The notes: generated from the letters alone by a model not told the origin. Shown: positions 24,993 to 34,829, counted from the first letter of the stretch. The stretch: 64,000 bases of DNA from Polaribacter vadi (GCF_001761365.1 NZ_CP017477.1:22501-86500), one strand, 5' to 3'. Numbers and translations are program-made.

Positions 24993-25274
24993 ATGAGTGA
25001 TAAAAAAGAGTTCTATATCAAGCTTAAAGGTCAGTTAGAAGACACCACCGATTTTCCTGCAGATTATATGTATAAGTTTATTGTGCCCACAGATGGTAAT
25101 CAATTAGCAGAAGTAGAAAGTTTGTTTGATAATAAAGGAGCAGTTATTACCACAAAAAATTCTAAAACTGGGAAATATGTTAGTATTACTATCGTTTTAA
25201 AGTTAAATTCTGCTGATGAAATTATTAGTTATTACAAAAAGGTTGAAAAGATTAAGGGAATTATATCGTTATAA
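24993..25274 (+). CDS. DUF493 family protein
   Basis: 93 residues from ATG 24993 (MSDKKEFYIKLKGQLEDTTDFP); the longer frame from 24951 begins inside the -7 box. A small ferredoxin-like alpha/beta fold related to YbeD; ends KVEKIKGIISL. Cytoplasmic, function not established (proposed regulatory role in proteobacteria). Its stop is four bases before the PPIase gene. Confidence 0.85.
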   Translation: MSDKKEFYIKLKGQLEDTTDFPADYMYKFIVPTDGNQLAEVESLFDNKGAVITTKNSKTGKYVSITIVLKLNSADEIISYYKKVEKIKGIISL

Positions 25275-25278
25275 ATTT

Positions 25279-26913
25279 ATGAGAAAATTAGTTTTAGTAC
25301 TGTTTTTAGGAGTGTCAAGCATTATTTTTGGGCAAAGAAATGATAAAATTTTAATAACTATTGATGGCGAAGAAATTTCAGTTGGAGATTTTAAAAGAAT
25401 TTACGAGAAAAATTTAGATGCTATAGATAATGAAGAAGCAAAAGATGTTCAGAAAAATCTAGATCTTTTTATCAATTATAAGTTAAAAGTAAAAGAAGCA
25501 TATAATATAAAATTAGATACATTACCTTCTTATAAAAAAGAGATTGAAGGCTATAGAAATCAGCTTTCTGCACCTTATATGCAAGATACCGTTTTTATTA
25601 ATAAATTAGTAAAAGATGCATATTTTAGAACTAAAAACGAAGTAAAAGCAAAGCATATATTAATAAGAACACCAAAAGACGCCACTCCAAAAGATACGTT
25701 AGAGGCGTATCAAAAAATAATGAATATTAGAGCTAGAATCTTAAAAGGAGAAGATTTTGAAGCGGTTGCAGAAGAAACATCAGAAGATCCATCTGCAAGA
25801 GATGATGAAAAAAGTGGACGAAAGGCAAACAAAGGAAATTTAGGTTATTTTTCTGCTTTTAAAATGGTGTACCCTTTTGAAGATGCAGCTTACAATACTA
25901 AAGTTGGTGAAGTTTCAGAACCCTTTAAAACTCGTTTTGGATATCATATTTTAAAAATAGATTCTTTAAGAGCATCAAAAGGAGAAGTAGAAGTTGCGCA
26001 TATTTTGATAAATAATCAAAACAAAAATGCAAAAAAACTAATTGATTCTCTTTACAATCAATTAGAAAAAGATGTGCAATTTAAAACACTTGCAAGAAAA
26101 TTTTCTGAAGATTCAGGCTCAAAATCTAAGGGTGGAAAATTAAGACAATTTGGCACTGGAGTAATGGTAAAGCCTTTTGAAGATGTAGCATTTAATTTGC
26201 AAAAAGAAGGTGAATATTCTAAACCTTTTAAAACGCCTTTTGGTTGGCATATTATACAGTTGATAAAAAAACATCCTGTACAACCTTTTAGTGAACTACA
26301 AGATGAACTTAAAAGCAAAGTAAAATCTGGTGATAGAGCTCAATTATCTGAAAAAGCAGTTATTGATAAATTAAAGAAAAAATATACAATTTCTGAAAAC
26401 GAAAGTGCAAAAGCTATTTTTGAGCATAAAAATATAAGAAATATCGCTCAAGATTCTTTACAGGCTGTTCTGTTGACAATTAATGAGTTAGAAATAAAAC
26501 AAGAAGCTTTCGTAAAATATCTTAAAAACAGAGGTAATACTCCTATTTACGAACTTTTTAACGAGTTTAAAGACAAAGAGATTTTAAGTTATTACAAAGA
26601 AAATTTAGAAAAAACCGAACCAGAGTTTGCTAATACATTGCAAGAATATAGAGATGGTTTGTTGTTATTTGAATTGATGCAACAAAAAATATGGGAAAAA
26701 TCATCTAAAGATACTTTAGGATTAAAAAACCATTATAAAGCCAATTTATCTAAATTTCAAAATAAAGAATTCAATAAAATAAAAGGAGAGGTAATGAACG
26801 ATTACCAGAATATTTTAGAGGAAAAATGGATTGCAGATTTGAGAAATAAAAGTACTATTGAAGTAAATAATAGAGAACTTAAAAAATTAATTAAATTTTA
26901 TAAAAAAGACTAA
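25279..26913 (+). CDS. Periplasmic peptidylprolyl isomerase with two parvulin domains
   Basis: 544 residues from ATG 25279 (MRKLVLVLFLGVSSIIFGQ signal peptide). A SurA-like N-terminal chaperone part (about 20-115) is followed by two parvulin domains, EVKAKHILIRTPK (from about 120) and EVEVAHILINNQ (from about 238), each ending in FGYHIL or FGWHII. A helical C-terminal tail of about 190 residues follows. It should assist folding of outer-membrane proteins. First of three consecutive periplasmic foldase-like genes; stop and next start overlap. Confidence 0.9.
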   Translation: MRKLVLVLFLGVSSIIFGQRNDKILITIDGEEISVGDFKRIYEKNLDAIDNEEAKDVQKNLDLFINYKLKVKEAYNIKLDTLPSYKKEIEGYRNQLSAPYMQDTVFINKLVKDAYFRTKNEVKAKHILIRTPKDATPKDTLEAYQKIMNIRARILKGEDFEAVAEETSEDPSARDDEKSGRKANKGNLGYFSAFKMVYPFEDAAYNTKVGEVSEPFKTRFGYHILKIDSLRASKGEVEVAHILINNQNKNAKKLIDSLYNQLEKDVQFKTLARKFSEDSGSKSKGGKLRQFGTGVMVKPFEDVAFNLQKEGEYSKPFKTPFGWHIIQLIKKHPVQPFSELQDELKSKVKSGDRAQLSEKAVIDKLKKKYTISENESAKAIFEHKNIRNIAQDSLQAVLLTINELEIKQEAFVKYLKNRGNTPIYELFNEFKDKEILSYYKENLEKTEPEFANTLQEYRDGLLLFELMQQKIWEKSSKDTLGLKNHYKANLSKFQNKEFNKIKGEVMNDYQNILEEKWIADLRNKSTIEVNNRELKKLIKFYKKD

Positions 26914-27761
26914 TGAGGAAATTTACAGTGCTTTTTTTAATCTTTTGTGTATTTGCTTCTTGCGAATATCTTCAAGTAGAAGAAAAAGAAAATACAACAT
27001 CAGAAATTGTAGCGATTGTAAATACCGAAAAACTTTTTAGAGAAGATTTAGTGAATGTTGTGCCAAATAATACCAGCAAAGAAGATAGTATTGTTTTGGT
27101 AAAAGGCTTTATAAACGATTGGGCAGTAAAACAATTATTATTAAGTAATGCAGAGAGCAATAGTTCTTTAGAAGAAGTTACAGAAATTAACTCCTTAGTA
27201 AAAGATTACAAAGAAAGTTTACTAATTAATAGTTATAAAGAAAGGCTTATAAATCAACAATTAGATACTGTTATTAGCGAAAGTGAAATAGAAAATTTTT
27301 ACGCAGATAACAAAGAAAATTTTAAGTTGAATGAAGAATTATTAAAGATTAAATATCTTCATTTTGATAACAATATTATCAATAAAAAAGAATTTATAAA
27401 ACTTTTTCAATCTGATAAAATTGAAGATTTAGAAGCGTTAGAAAAACAACAATTAAGTTTTAAATATTACCAATTTAACGATTCAATTTGGACACAATTA
27501 GATAAGGTTTTGTTAAAACTGCCTTTTTCTAAAGAAAATCTGTTAAATAAAACAAAATTCCTCCAAAAACAAGATTCATTAGGTTTATATTTGGTGGCCG
27601 TAAACGATGTTTTGGTTAGGAATGATACAGCACCATTAAGCTATATAGAACCTACCGTAAAACAAATGATTTTACACAGACGTAAAATTGAATTAATTAG
27701 AGATATAGAAAAAATACTAGTAAAAGATGCAACAAAAAACAACAATTTCAAAATATACTAA
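26913..27761 (+). CDS. Lipoprotein with a SurA-like helical domain, no parvulin domain
   Basis: 282 residues; lipoprotein signal with FASC (Cys17). It contains a SurA/PrsA-type pattern (VAIVNTEKLFREDLVNVVP ... FINDWAVKQLLLSNA ... SEIENFYADNKENFK) as in the N-terminal chaperone region of its neighbours, but no parvulin HILI/FGYHI motifs. Likely a membrane-tethered chaperone partner. It overlaps the previous gene by one base and the next by 35 bases, so the three are tightly coupled. Confidence 0.75.
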   Translation: MRKFTVLFLIFCVFASCEYLQVEEKENTTSEIVAIVNTEKLFREDLVNVVPNNTSKEDSIVLVKGFINDWAVKQLLLSNAESNSSLEEVTEINSLVKDYKESLLINSYKERLINQQLDTVISESEIENFYADNKENFKLNEELLKIKYLHFDNNIINKKEFIKLFQSDKIEDLEALEKQQLSFKYYQFNDSIWTQLDKVLLKLPFSKENLLNKTKFLQKQDSLGLYLVAVNDVLVRNDTAPLSYIEPTVKQMILHRRKIELIRDIEKILVKDATKNNNFKIY

Positions 27762-29112
27762 ACTTACACTTTTCGCAGCTCTTTTCGGGTTGATGAGCTT
27801 TTCAACCTTTGCACAAAAAATTAAAATTGATGGTGTTGCAGTTGTGGTTGGAAAAAATATTGTGCTAGATTCTGATATCGATAAATTTAAGCAGGAAATT
27901 GAAATAAGATCTGAAAATAAAATTAAAATTTCTGATTGTGAAATGTTAGAAGAGTTGATGGAACAAAAACTATTGGCACATCATGCAGTTATTGATAGTG
28001 TTTTAGTTTCTGATCCAGAAATTGCTGCTAGAGTAGATAGGAGTGTGCAGTATTTTACACAACAATATGGTTCTGTAGATAAAGTAATTAAAGCCTATGG
28101 TTTTAATGATTTAGATGATTTAAAAAAGGAATTACATTCTGTACAAACAGAAAACCTTCTTATAGAAAAAGAACAACAAAAAATTACTGAAAAGATAGAT
28201 GTAACTCCAGAAGAGGTTCGTATTTTTTATAACGGATTAAAAGAAAAAGGAGAATTACCAGAATTTTCTGCAGAAATAGAATTGGCGCAAATTGTTATAA
28301 CAGCGAAACCAACAGATGCAGAAACTGAAAGAATTTTAAACAAATTAGCAGAATTAAAAAAGGAAATTGAAGATGGTGCTAATTTTAAAATGAAAGCGAT
28401 TATTAATTCTGATGATCCTTCAGTAGCTCAAAATGGTGGAAACTTAGGAGAAATTACTAAAGAAACTAATTTTATTAAAGAGTTTAAAGAAATGGCTTTT
28501 TCTTTAGATCCAAATCAAATTTCGAAACCTTTTAAAACGGATTTTGGATACCACATTATAAAATTGCACGAAATTAAAGGAAACGCAAGAGTTGTTTCTC
28601 ATATTTTAATGCAACCAGAAATTCCTGATGCAAAACTTACAGAAACAAGAGAAATTGCTGAAAAATTAATTGCAGATATTAATGATGGTAAAATTACTTT
28701 TGAAGAAGCTGTAAAAAAATATTCGGATGATGATGAAACAAAAAATAACGGAGGTTTAATTCTTAATCCTTATACAGGAGAATCTACATTCGATTTAACA
28801 GGAATGGACCCAGCTTTGTATGCAAGAGTTGCAGAATTAAAAAAAGGTGAATTAACAGAAGTGTTTTTCGACCAAAATAGAAGTGGAGAGAAAATGTACA
28901 AATTCATGATTATGAGAGATAGAACAGATACTCATACTGCAGATATTGTGAACGATTATGTAAAAATTCAAGAATTAGCTTTAACAAAAAAGAAAGAAGA
29001 AACCGTTACAAAGTGGGCAAAAGAGAAGATTAAAGATACCTACATTAAAATGGCAGATGATCACAGAAAATGTACTTTCGAAAAAAACTGGAAAAAAGAA
29101 ACAGGTAAATAA
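27727..29112 (+). CDS. SurA-like peptidylprolyl isomerase
   Basis: 461 residues with a signal peptide (cleavage after STFAQ, about residue 30). KIDGVAVVVGKNIVLDSDIDKF is the SurA N-terminal signature. Two parvulin-like domains: SAEIELAQIVITAKP (about 180) with FGYHIIKLHE, and ARVVSHILMQPE (about 290). Periplasmic chaperone for outer-membrane protein assembly. The start lies inside the preceding gene; its stop overlaps the MoxR start (TAATG). Confidence 0.9.
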   Translation: MQQKTTISKYTKLTLFAALFGLMSFSTFAQKIKIDGVAVVVGKNIVLDSDIDKFKQEIEIRSENKIKISDCEMLEELMEQKLLAHHAVIDSVLVSDPEIAARVDRSVQYFTQQYGSVDKVIKAYGFNDLDDLKKELHSVQTENLLIEKEQQKITEKIDVTPEEVRIFYNGLKEKGELPEFSAEIELAQIVITAKPTDAETERILNKLAELKKEIEDGANFKMKAIINSDDPSVAQNGGNLGEITKETNFIKEFKEMAFSLDPNQISKPFKTDFGYHIIKLHEIKGNARVVSHILMQPEIPDAKLTETREIAEKLIADINDGKITFEEAVKKYSDDDETKNNGGLILNPYTGESTFDLTGMDPALYARVAELKKGELTEVFFDQNRSGEKMYKFMIMRDRTDTHTADIVNDYVKIQELALTKKKEETVTKWAKEKIKDTYIKMADDHRKCTFEKNWKKETGK

Positions 29113-30065
29113 TGTCTGATGTAAAAGCTGTAAATGATTTAGTCTTAAAACATAAATCATTAAAAACCGAGATTAGTAAAATAATTATTGGGCAAGAAGA
29201 AGCCGTTAATTTTGTGTTATTATCCATTTTTTGTGGAGGACATTCATTGTTAATTGGTGTGCCAGGTTTAGCAAAAACGCTTTTAGTAAATACAGTTTCT
29301 GATGTGTTGGGTTTAAAATTCAATAGAATTCAGTTTACTCCAGATTTAATGCCTTCAGACATTTTAGGAAGTGAAATATTAGATGAGAACAGAAAGTTTA
29401 AATTTATAAAAGGGCCAATTTTCTCAAATATTATTTTGGCTGATGAAATTAACAGAACTCCACCAAAAACGCAAGCAGCTTTGTTAGAAGCGATGCAAGA
29501 ACGTTCTGTAACAGTCTCTGGAAATCATTATAAATTAGAATTGCCATTTTTTGTGTTAGCGACTCAGAATCCAATTGAGCAAGAAGGAACCTATCCTTTA
29601 CCAGAAGCACAATTAGACAGGTTTATGTTTTCTATCAATTTGGAATACCCAAGTTTTAAAGAAGAAGTAGCCGTTGTAAAAAGTACAACAAGTAATATTT
29701 TTCAAAAAGTAAACGCTATTCTTTCTGGTGATGAAATTATTGCGATTCAAAATTTGATTCGTAAAATTCCTGTAACCGATAATGTTATTGAATATGCAGT
29801 TACTTTAGTTGGCAAAACAAGACCAAAATCTTCTGCTGCCACAGAAATGGTGAAAAATTATTTGGATTGGGGAGCAGGACCAAGAGCTTCTCAAAACTTA
29901 ATTTTAGCAGCAAAAGCGTATGCAGCTGTTCATGGAAAATATTCTCCAGATATCGAAGATGTAAAAGCAGTTGCAATTCCTATTTTATCTCATAGAATAG
30001 TAAAGAATTACAAAGCAGAAGCAGAAGGTGTTAGTATTACTGATATTATTGAATCTTTATTATAG
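29112..30065 (+). CDS. MoxR-family AAA+ ATPase
   Basis: 317 residues. Walker A GVPGLAKT at 49-56, Walker B LADEINRTPPKTQAALLEAMQE, sensor ATQNPIEQEGTYPLPEAQLDRF, and a C-terminal lid. MoxR proteins act with VWA-domain partners in maturing complexes. No VWA gene is in the window; here it follows the foldase genes directly, suggesting envelope quality control (inference). Confidence 0.92.
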   Translation: MSDVKAVNDLVLKHKSLKTEISKIIIGQEEAVNFVLLSIFCGGHSLLIGVPGLAKTLLVNTVSDVLGLKFNRIQFTPDLMPSDILGSEILDENRKFKFIKGPIFSNIILADEINRTPPKTQAALLEAMQERSVTVSGNHYKLELPFFVLATQNPIEQEGTYPLPEAQLDRFMFSINLEYPSFKEEVAVVKSTTSNIFQKVNAILSGDEIIAIQNLIRKIPVTDNVIEYAVTLVGKTRPKSSAATEMVKNYLDWGAGPRASQNLILAAKAYAAVHGKYSPDIEDVKAVAIPILSHRIVKNYKAEAEGVSITDIIESLL

Positions 30066-30148
30066 TAAGATTTTCTATCAACAGTAAAATACTCTATAAT
30101 TTTGTGAAAATATTTTAAGAAATACGAATTTGTAATTTTTAACAAAAA

Positions 30149-30715
30149 TTATTCTTCTTCATCAGAATTTTCATCAGAAACCAACTCAAAGAAACTAAAC
30201 ACATTTCCTCCATAACGTTTGTCATAACTATGGTTTTTGTGGTTCGCTAATTTGGTGTGTTTCGAATGTTCTATAATTAAAACACCATCTTCTTTTAGTA
30301 AGTTTTTTTCAAAAACTAAATCTACAATTGCTAAAAATTTTTCTTCTTCAAAATCGTAAGGAGGATCTGCAAAAATAATATCAGCTTGTAAAGAAGTTGT
30401 TTCTAAATATTTGTAAACATCACTTTTATAAGTACTAATGTCTAAATCTAGCTCTTTTGCTGTAGTATGGATGTATCTTATACAGTTGTAATTTGCATCA
30501 ATAGCAAACACTGTTTTTGTGCCTCTAGAAGCAAATTCGTAGCTAATGTTTCCAGTGCCTGCAAACAAATCTATAACTGCAATGCTATCAAAGTAATATT
30601 GGTTGTTTAAAATGTTAAACAACGCTTCTTTTGCCATATCTGTTGTTGGTCTAACAGGTAAGTTTTTTGGAGCTCTTAAACGTCTTCCTTTTAATTTCCC
30701 TGATATAATTCTCAT
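30149..30715 (-). CDS. rsmD: 16S rRNA (guanine(966)-N(2))-methyltransferase
   Basis: 188 residues. MRIISGKLKGRRLRAPKNLPVRPTTDMAKEALFN is the family start; DLFAGTGNISYEFASRG is the SAM-binding loop; ADPPYDF is the catalytic DPPY motif. Methylates G966 of 16S rRNA. Its ATG overlaps the DUF3822 stop (ATGA), an arrangement common in Bacteroidota. Confidence 0.95.
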   Translation of the reverse strand: MRIISGKLKGRRLRAPKNLPVRPTTDMAKEALFNILNNQYYFDSIAVIDLFAGTGNISYEFASRGTKTVFAIDANYNCIRYIHTTAKELDLDISTYKSDVYKYLETTSLQADIIFADPPYDFEEEKFLAIVDLVFEKNLLKEDGVLIIEHSKHTKLANHKNHSYDKRYGGNVFSFFELVSDENSDEEE

Positions 30716-31548
30716 GTTCCTAACAGTATATAATTTGAATGATTGGCTATCTTTAATTCCTTAAAAATTGAATTGTTGCTTTCTAAAAAGAATACGTTTT
30801 TAATGTATTTGTATGTTATTTTATAAATAGCATCTAATTTAGTAATGTTACCCATAAAATAGAGTTGAAAATCCATGGTATCTAATTGCAATTGCTCTGC
30901 TGTAAACAAAACATAATAGATAAAATCTTCTTTAGAAATATACGAAAATGAATTCGATAAAATAAGTTTGTTGTTCTCTAAAACAATTAAATCAAAAGTA
31001 TTTTTAGAAACGTTAATGTACATTACTTTTTTATCAGAAGTATTTACTTTTAAAAGTTTTTCTAATAGAATGGTATTGTGATGTTTGTATTCAAATTCTC
31101 CGAAATTTTGAAACAAATAATTATTAATGTTTACATAAGGAATGTATACATTTTTTGCATCAATTATATCGATTTCATCAAATGTAATAAAATCGTTTTT
31201 TAAAGTTTTTATGTTTAAGCTTAAATAATTTGCTAAAGAATCTTCATTAAAAAATTGATTAGGTACAAGTGCCGCTAAGTTATTTTCATGAATTACTGTA
31301 ACATTATTATATTCAAGTTGAAGATTGGCATCATTTTTAAAAATAACTTTTATTTCTTCTAATAAACTTTCTGGAGAGTTTTGTGTTTCTTTAAATTGAT
31401 ACTCTTTAAAGTAAACAATATTATTTTTTAAAGAGTTTACTACACAAAAAGAAAATCCATCCAAACTAAATTGGATGGATAATGCTATATTTTTTGATTC
31501 CGTTTTGGAAATTGTACTATTGTTTTTTTGCACCTTTAGATTTGTCAT
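30712..31548 (-). CDS. DUF3822 family protein
   Basis: 278 residues from the ATG at 31548 (MTNLKVQKNNS); an upstream ATG at 31569 is less likely. The fold looks like a divergent ASKHA (actin/FtsA-like) ATPase domain: FSFCVVNSLKNN, VMYINVSKNTFDLIVLENNKL and a C-terminal LYFMGNI. No catalytic function is known. It starts within the 3' end of the preceding gene and overlaps rsmD by three bases. Confidence 0.8.
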   Translation of the reverse strand: MTNLKVQKNNSTISKTESKNIALSIQFSLDGFSFCVVNSLKNNIVYFKEYQFKETQNSPESLLEEIKVIFKNDANLQLEYNNVTVIHENNLAALVPNQFFNEDSLANYLSLNIKTLKNDFITFDEIDIIDAKNVYIPYVNINNYLFQNFGEFEYKHHNTILLEKLLKVNTSDKKVMYINVSKNTFDLIVLENNKLILSNSFSYISKEDFIYYVLFTAEQLQLDTMDFQLYFMGNITKLDAIYKITYKYIKNVFFLESNNSIFKELKIANHSNYILLGT

Positions 31549-32260
31549 AAGATGGAGGCCAGTTACCACCAGTACTAATTTCTTCTAAAGAACCTACAGA
31601 AACATATTCACCTCTAATTTGGTTCGTTTCTTTCACTTCTAGTTCTTGTTTTATTAAAGACTCGTTCATTCCTTTTAAAATATCAGCTTTAGGAGTTCTA
31701 ACTCTAAATGTAGAAACCACTAAACCAGGTATTTTTTCAATAGAACCTACTTCAATTTCAAATTCCTTACCTTCAACACCAGGAACTTTAAACATGTTTT
31801 TATAGTCTCTATCTTTAAAGTACTTTAAAACAGGTTCATACCCAATTGTATCTGTAACTCTTACTTCTTGATCTACATAAATAGGGTTGTATTTTGTACC
31901 TGTGTTAACTCTTTCTACAACTGTTTTAGTTTCAGTTAACGCCAATCTTGCAGTATCTACAAATCTTATTAAACCAGCTTTATTATCATTGTAGGTACCA
32001 TTAACTTCGTAATATTTTACTTGTGCATCTCTAATAATTTTTAAGCTATTTACAACAGGTTGATATTTTTTAACTTTCTCCTTGTTAAATACAATTGGCT
32101 CCATAATACCATCATATATTTTAATACCTAAAAAGATTGCTGCTACCAATAGTATAATTGATGGTAACCATCTTAGTTTTAAAGGTAAATATTTAACTAT
32201 AACAAAAGCTATTAGAAAAGCGACTAATACAGCTCCGAAAATCATTAGTAATAAACTCAT
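31517..32260 (-). CDS. Conserved membrane-anchored protein, unknown function
   Basis: 247 residues. Two N-terminal membrane helices (about 4-24 and 31-50) are followed by a soluble, probably periplasmic, domain containing KIIRDAQVKYYEVNGTYNDNKAGL, a pattern like pilin-type or TlpA-unrelated stalks, and ending GGNWPPSYDKSKGAKKQ. I do not recognise a named family. It heads a three-gene run with DUF3822 and rsmD. Confidence 0.7.
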   Translation of the reverse strand: MSLLLMIFGAVLVAFLIAFVIVKYLPLKLRWLPSIILLVAAIFLGIKIYDGIMEPIVFNKEKVKKYQPVVNSLKIIRDAQVKYYEVNGTYNDNKAGLIRFVDTARLALTETKTVVERVNTGTKYNPIYVDQEVRVTDTIGYEPVLKYFKDRDYKNMFKVPGVEGKEFEIEVGSIEKIPGLVVSTFRVRTPKADILKGMNESLIKQELEVKETNQIRGEYVSVGSLEEISTGGNWPPSYDKSKGAKKQ

Positions 32261-32342
32261 TTTTATTTTGTTTTTTTTAATAGTATTAACGCAAATCTAC
32301 AATTTTTTTTCAATGATAAAAATTTTTCTTTACAAATCAATG

Positions 32343-32350
32343 TATCTTTG
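32343..32350 (+). promoter_or_regulatory. -7 promoter element of the helicase gene
   Basis: TATCTTTG matches TAnnTTTG, 16 bases before the ATG at 32367. Confidence 0.4.
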
Positions 32351-32366
32351 ATATTTTATTTTCTAT

Positions 32367-33791
32367 ATGATTAAAATACCTGCTGATTTTTATAACGAAC
32401 TTACTAAAAAGTTTCCACATTTACCAACACAAAAACAAAGCCAATTACTAAATTTATTAAGTAAATTTATATTTAATGATGATAAGGATGCCATTTTTTT
32501 ACTGAAAGGTTATGCAGGTACAGGTAAAACAACAACTATAAGCACGTTTGTAAATGCGCTTGCTTCTGCAGGTAAAAAAGCAGTTTTGTTAGCGCCAACA
32601 GGTAGAGCAGCAAAGGTAATTGCAGTATATTCTAAAAGACCAGCGTTTACTATTCATAAAAAAATATATTTCCCCAAAAAACAAGCAAATGGAGGTGTAG
32701 ATTTTGTTTTGCAAACAAACAAACATAGAAATACTATTTTTATTGTTGATGAAGCTTCTATGATTCCTGATAGCAGACAAAATCAAAAATTGTTTGAAAC
32801 TGGTTCTTTGTTAGACGATTTAATAAAATATGTGTATTCAGGACACAATTGTAAATTAGTTTTTATTGGAGATACAGCTCAACTTCCACCAGTAAAATTA
32901 ACAATAAGTCCTGCTTTAGAAGAAGATACTTTACAATACGATTATCATAAAAATGTTACAGAAATCGAGTTGGATGAAGTAATGCGTCAACATGAAAATT
33001 CTGGAATTTTAGCAAATGCAACACAACTAAGGTTGCAAATGCAAAACGAAAGCGATGCTTTTAAATTTAATATTAAGTTTCCTGACATCAAAAGATTAAT
33101 TGATGGTTATGATATAGAAGATGCTTTGGTGGCAGCTTATGATAATGATGGAGTAGAGGATACTGCTTTTATTGTACGTTCTAATAAAAGAGCGAATCAA
33201 TACAACCAACAAATTAGAATGCAAATTCGAGGACAAGAAAATGAAATTTCTGCTGGTGATTTTGTAATGGTTGTAAAAAATAATTATTATTGGTTAAAAG
33301 AAAATTCAACTGCAGGTTTTATTGCGAATGGTGATATTTGTCAGGTTTTAAAAATATTTTCCATCAAAGAATTGTATGGTTTTAAATTCGCAGAAGTAGA
33401 GTTAAAAATGATTGATTATCCAGACATGCAACCCTTTGAAACGGTTTTATTGTTAGATACGTTAACAAGTGAAAGTCCGTCTTTAACCTATGAAGAATCA
33501 AACAAATTATACCAAGCAGTTAAAGAAGATTATGCTGATGAAAAATCGAAATTTAAGCAGTTTTTAGCTATTAAAAAGAACATTTATTTTAATGCTTTGC
33601 AAGTAAAGTTTTCATATGCAATGACCTGTCATAAATCTCAAGGTGGGCAATGGAAAACCGTTTTTATAGAACAACCTTATTTGCCAGATGGTGTTTCTAA
33701 AGAATATTTTAGATGGTTATATACAGCTATAACAAGAGCCCAAGAAAACTTGTATTTAATAGGTTTTAAAGATGATTTTTTTGTAGATTAA
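32367..33791 (+). CDS. RecD-like ATP-dependent DNA helicase
   Basis: 474-residue superfamily 1 helicase. Walker A LLKGYAGTGKTTTI (about 46-59), Walker B FIVDEASMI, motif III GDTAQLPPV, and the C-terminal UvrD-like motif MTCHKSQGGQWKTVFIEQ. Smaller than RecD2 and lacking its N-terminal region. Function in DNA repair is probable but not specific. Its stop overlaps the convergent LpxR gene by four bases. Confidence 0.88.
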   Translation: MIKIPADFYNELTKKFPHLPTQKQSQLLNLLSKFIFNDDKDAIFLLKGYAGTGKTTTISTFVNALASAGKKAVLLAPTGRAAKVIAVYSKRPAFTIHKKIYFPKKQANGGVDFVLQTNKHRNTIFIVDEASMIPDSRQNQKLFETGSLLDDLIKYVYSGHNCKLVFIGDTAQLPPVKLTISPALEEDTLQYDYHKNVTEIELDEVMRQHENSGILANATQLRLQMQNESDAFKFNIKFPDIKRLIDGYDIEDALVAAYDNDGVEDTAFIVRSNKRANQYNQQIRMQIRGQENEISAGDFVMVVKNNYYWLKENSTAGFIANGDICQVLKIFSIKELYGFKFAEVELKMIDYPDMQPFETVLLLDTLTSESPSLTYEESNKLYQAVKEDYADEKSKFKQFLAIKKNIYFNALQVKFSYAMTCHKSQGGQWKTVFIEQPYLPDGVSKEYFRWLYTAITRAQENLYLIGFKDDFFVD

Positions 33792-34741
33792 TGCAGTAAA
33801 TAATTTATATTTAAAGTGCCATATTTATTTCCATACGTATATCTTAAACCTTTAGATTTGCTTGTGTTGTAGTTAAAAATATATCCGAAATTAAATCGAT
33901 TTGCAGTAAACTTTAAGCCTATTTCAAGATTAAAAACTACAGGTATTATTTCTTTGGTAACCAAGCTTGTTGAGTTTAGAAAACTTCCCTCTAATGTTGC
34001 ATCGTAAAAAGCATATCTTAAAGTTGGTTTTACAAAAATAAAAGATTCTATAGCTCTTGTGGAATTTGTTGTATCATCATTTAAATTCGTGTTAAAAGCG
34101 ATTGAATTTATAATTTTCTCCAAAGGATTTAAACCAAACCTTACATAAAAACCAGAACTAACATTGGTGTAAATAGTTCCCAATTTTGCAGTATTTACCC
34201 AAGAAACATCAATAGTATTTTTGTTGTTCTTACCTAAAAAACGAATGTAGTCAACATCAAAATTGAAAGCAAATGCATTTTTTATTTGAAATTGCCAACC
34301 TGTAGCTTTTTTAAAACCATAAATGCCGTGAATAAAATCTTGTAATTCTTTTCCAAAAGCGTTTGGTCCAAGAACGCCAACTTGCAAATTATAATTTAAA
34401 ATTTTATTGTTTTTATAAACGTTTTTAACGCCAAAACTTCCATATAAATATGCTGCAAAAGGTCTGTCATGTTCATCAATAGTTTGCACTATAGATTTGT
34501 TTGGGGTAAACATTTCATGCCCAATTTCCCATTCAAAAATCTTTTTTTCTAACGTTATATTTTCATTTTTGGTAATGTATCTGTAATTTAAAAACATACC
34601 ATTGGTATAATAACGATCTCTATCAAAAGAAACATACAAATCGTTATCTGTAGTAAAGCTAATTTCTTTAGAAAACTTTTGCTGAGCAATTATGCTAAAA
34701 GGAACCAATAGCAAACAAAAAAGTAATCGATTTTTAAACAT
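33788..34741 (-). CDS. LpxR-family lipid A deacylase
   Basis: 317 residues from the ATG at 34741 (MFKNRLLFCLLLVPFSIIAQ signal peptide). The LpxR (DUF2219) signature SFTTDNDLYVSFDRDRYYTNG carries the conserved Asn-Asp pair and the DRYYT motif. An outer-membrane barrel that in Salmonella removes 3'-acyloxyacyl chains from lipid A. The catalytic histidine and serine further on were not checked. Confidence 0.85.
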   Translation of the reverse strand: MFKNRLLFCLLLVPFSIIAQQKFSKEISFTTDNDLYVSFDRDRYYTNGMFLNYRYITKNENITLEKKIFEWEIGHEMFTPNKSIVQTIDEHDRPFAAYLYGSFGVKNVYKNNKILNYNLQVGVLGPNAFGKELQDFIHGIYGFKKATGWQFQIKNAFAFNFDVDYIRFLGKNNKNTIDVSWVNTAKLGTIYTNVSSGFYVRFGLNPLEKIINSIAFNTNLNDDTTNSTRAIESFIFVKPTLRYAFYDATLEGSFLNSTSLVTKEIIPVVFNLEIGLKFTANRFNFGYIFNYNTSKSKGLRYTYGNKYGTLNINYLLH

Positions 34742-34829
34742 AGGCAAATATATTAATATCAATTTAAAATGATATTTTTTTAACTCATTTATAAAAAAGT
34801 TTTTATTTTAGACGTATTAAATTACATGC

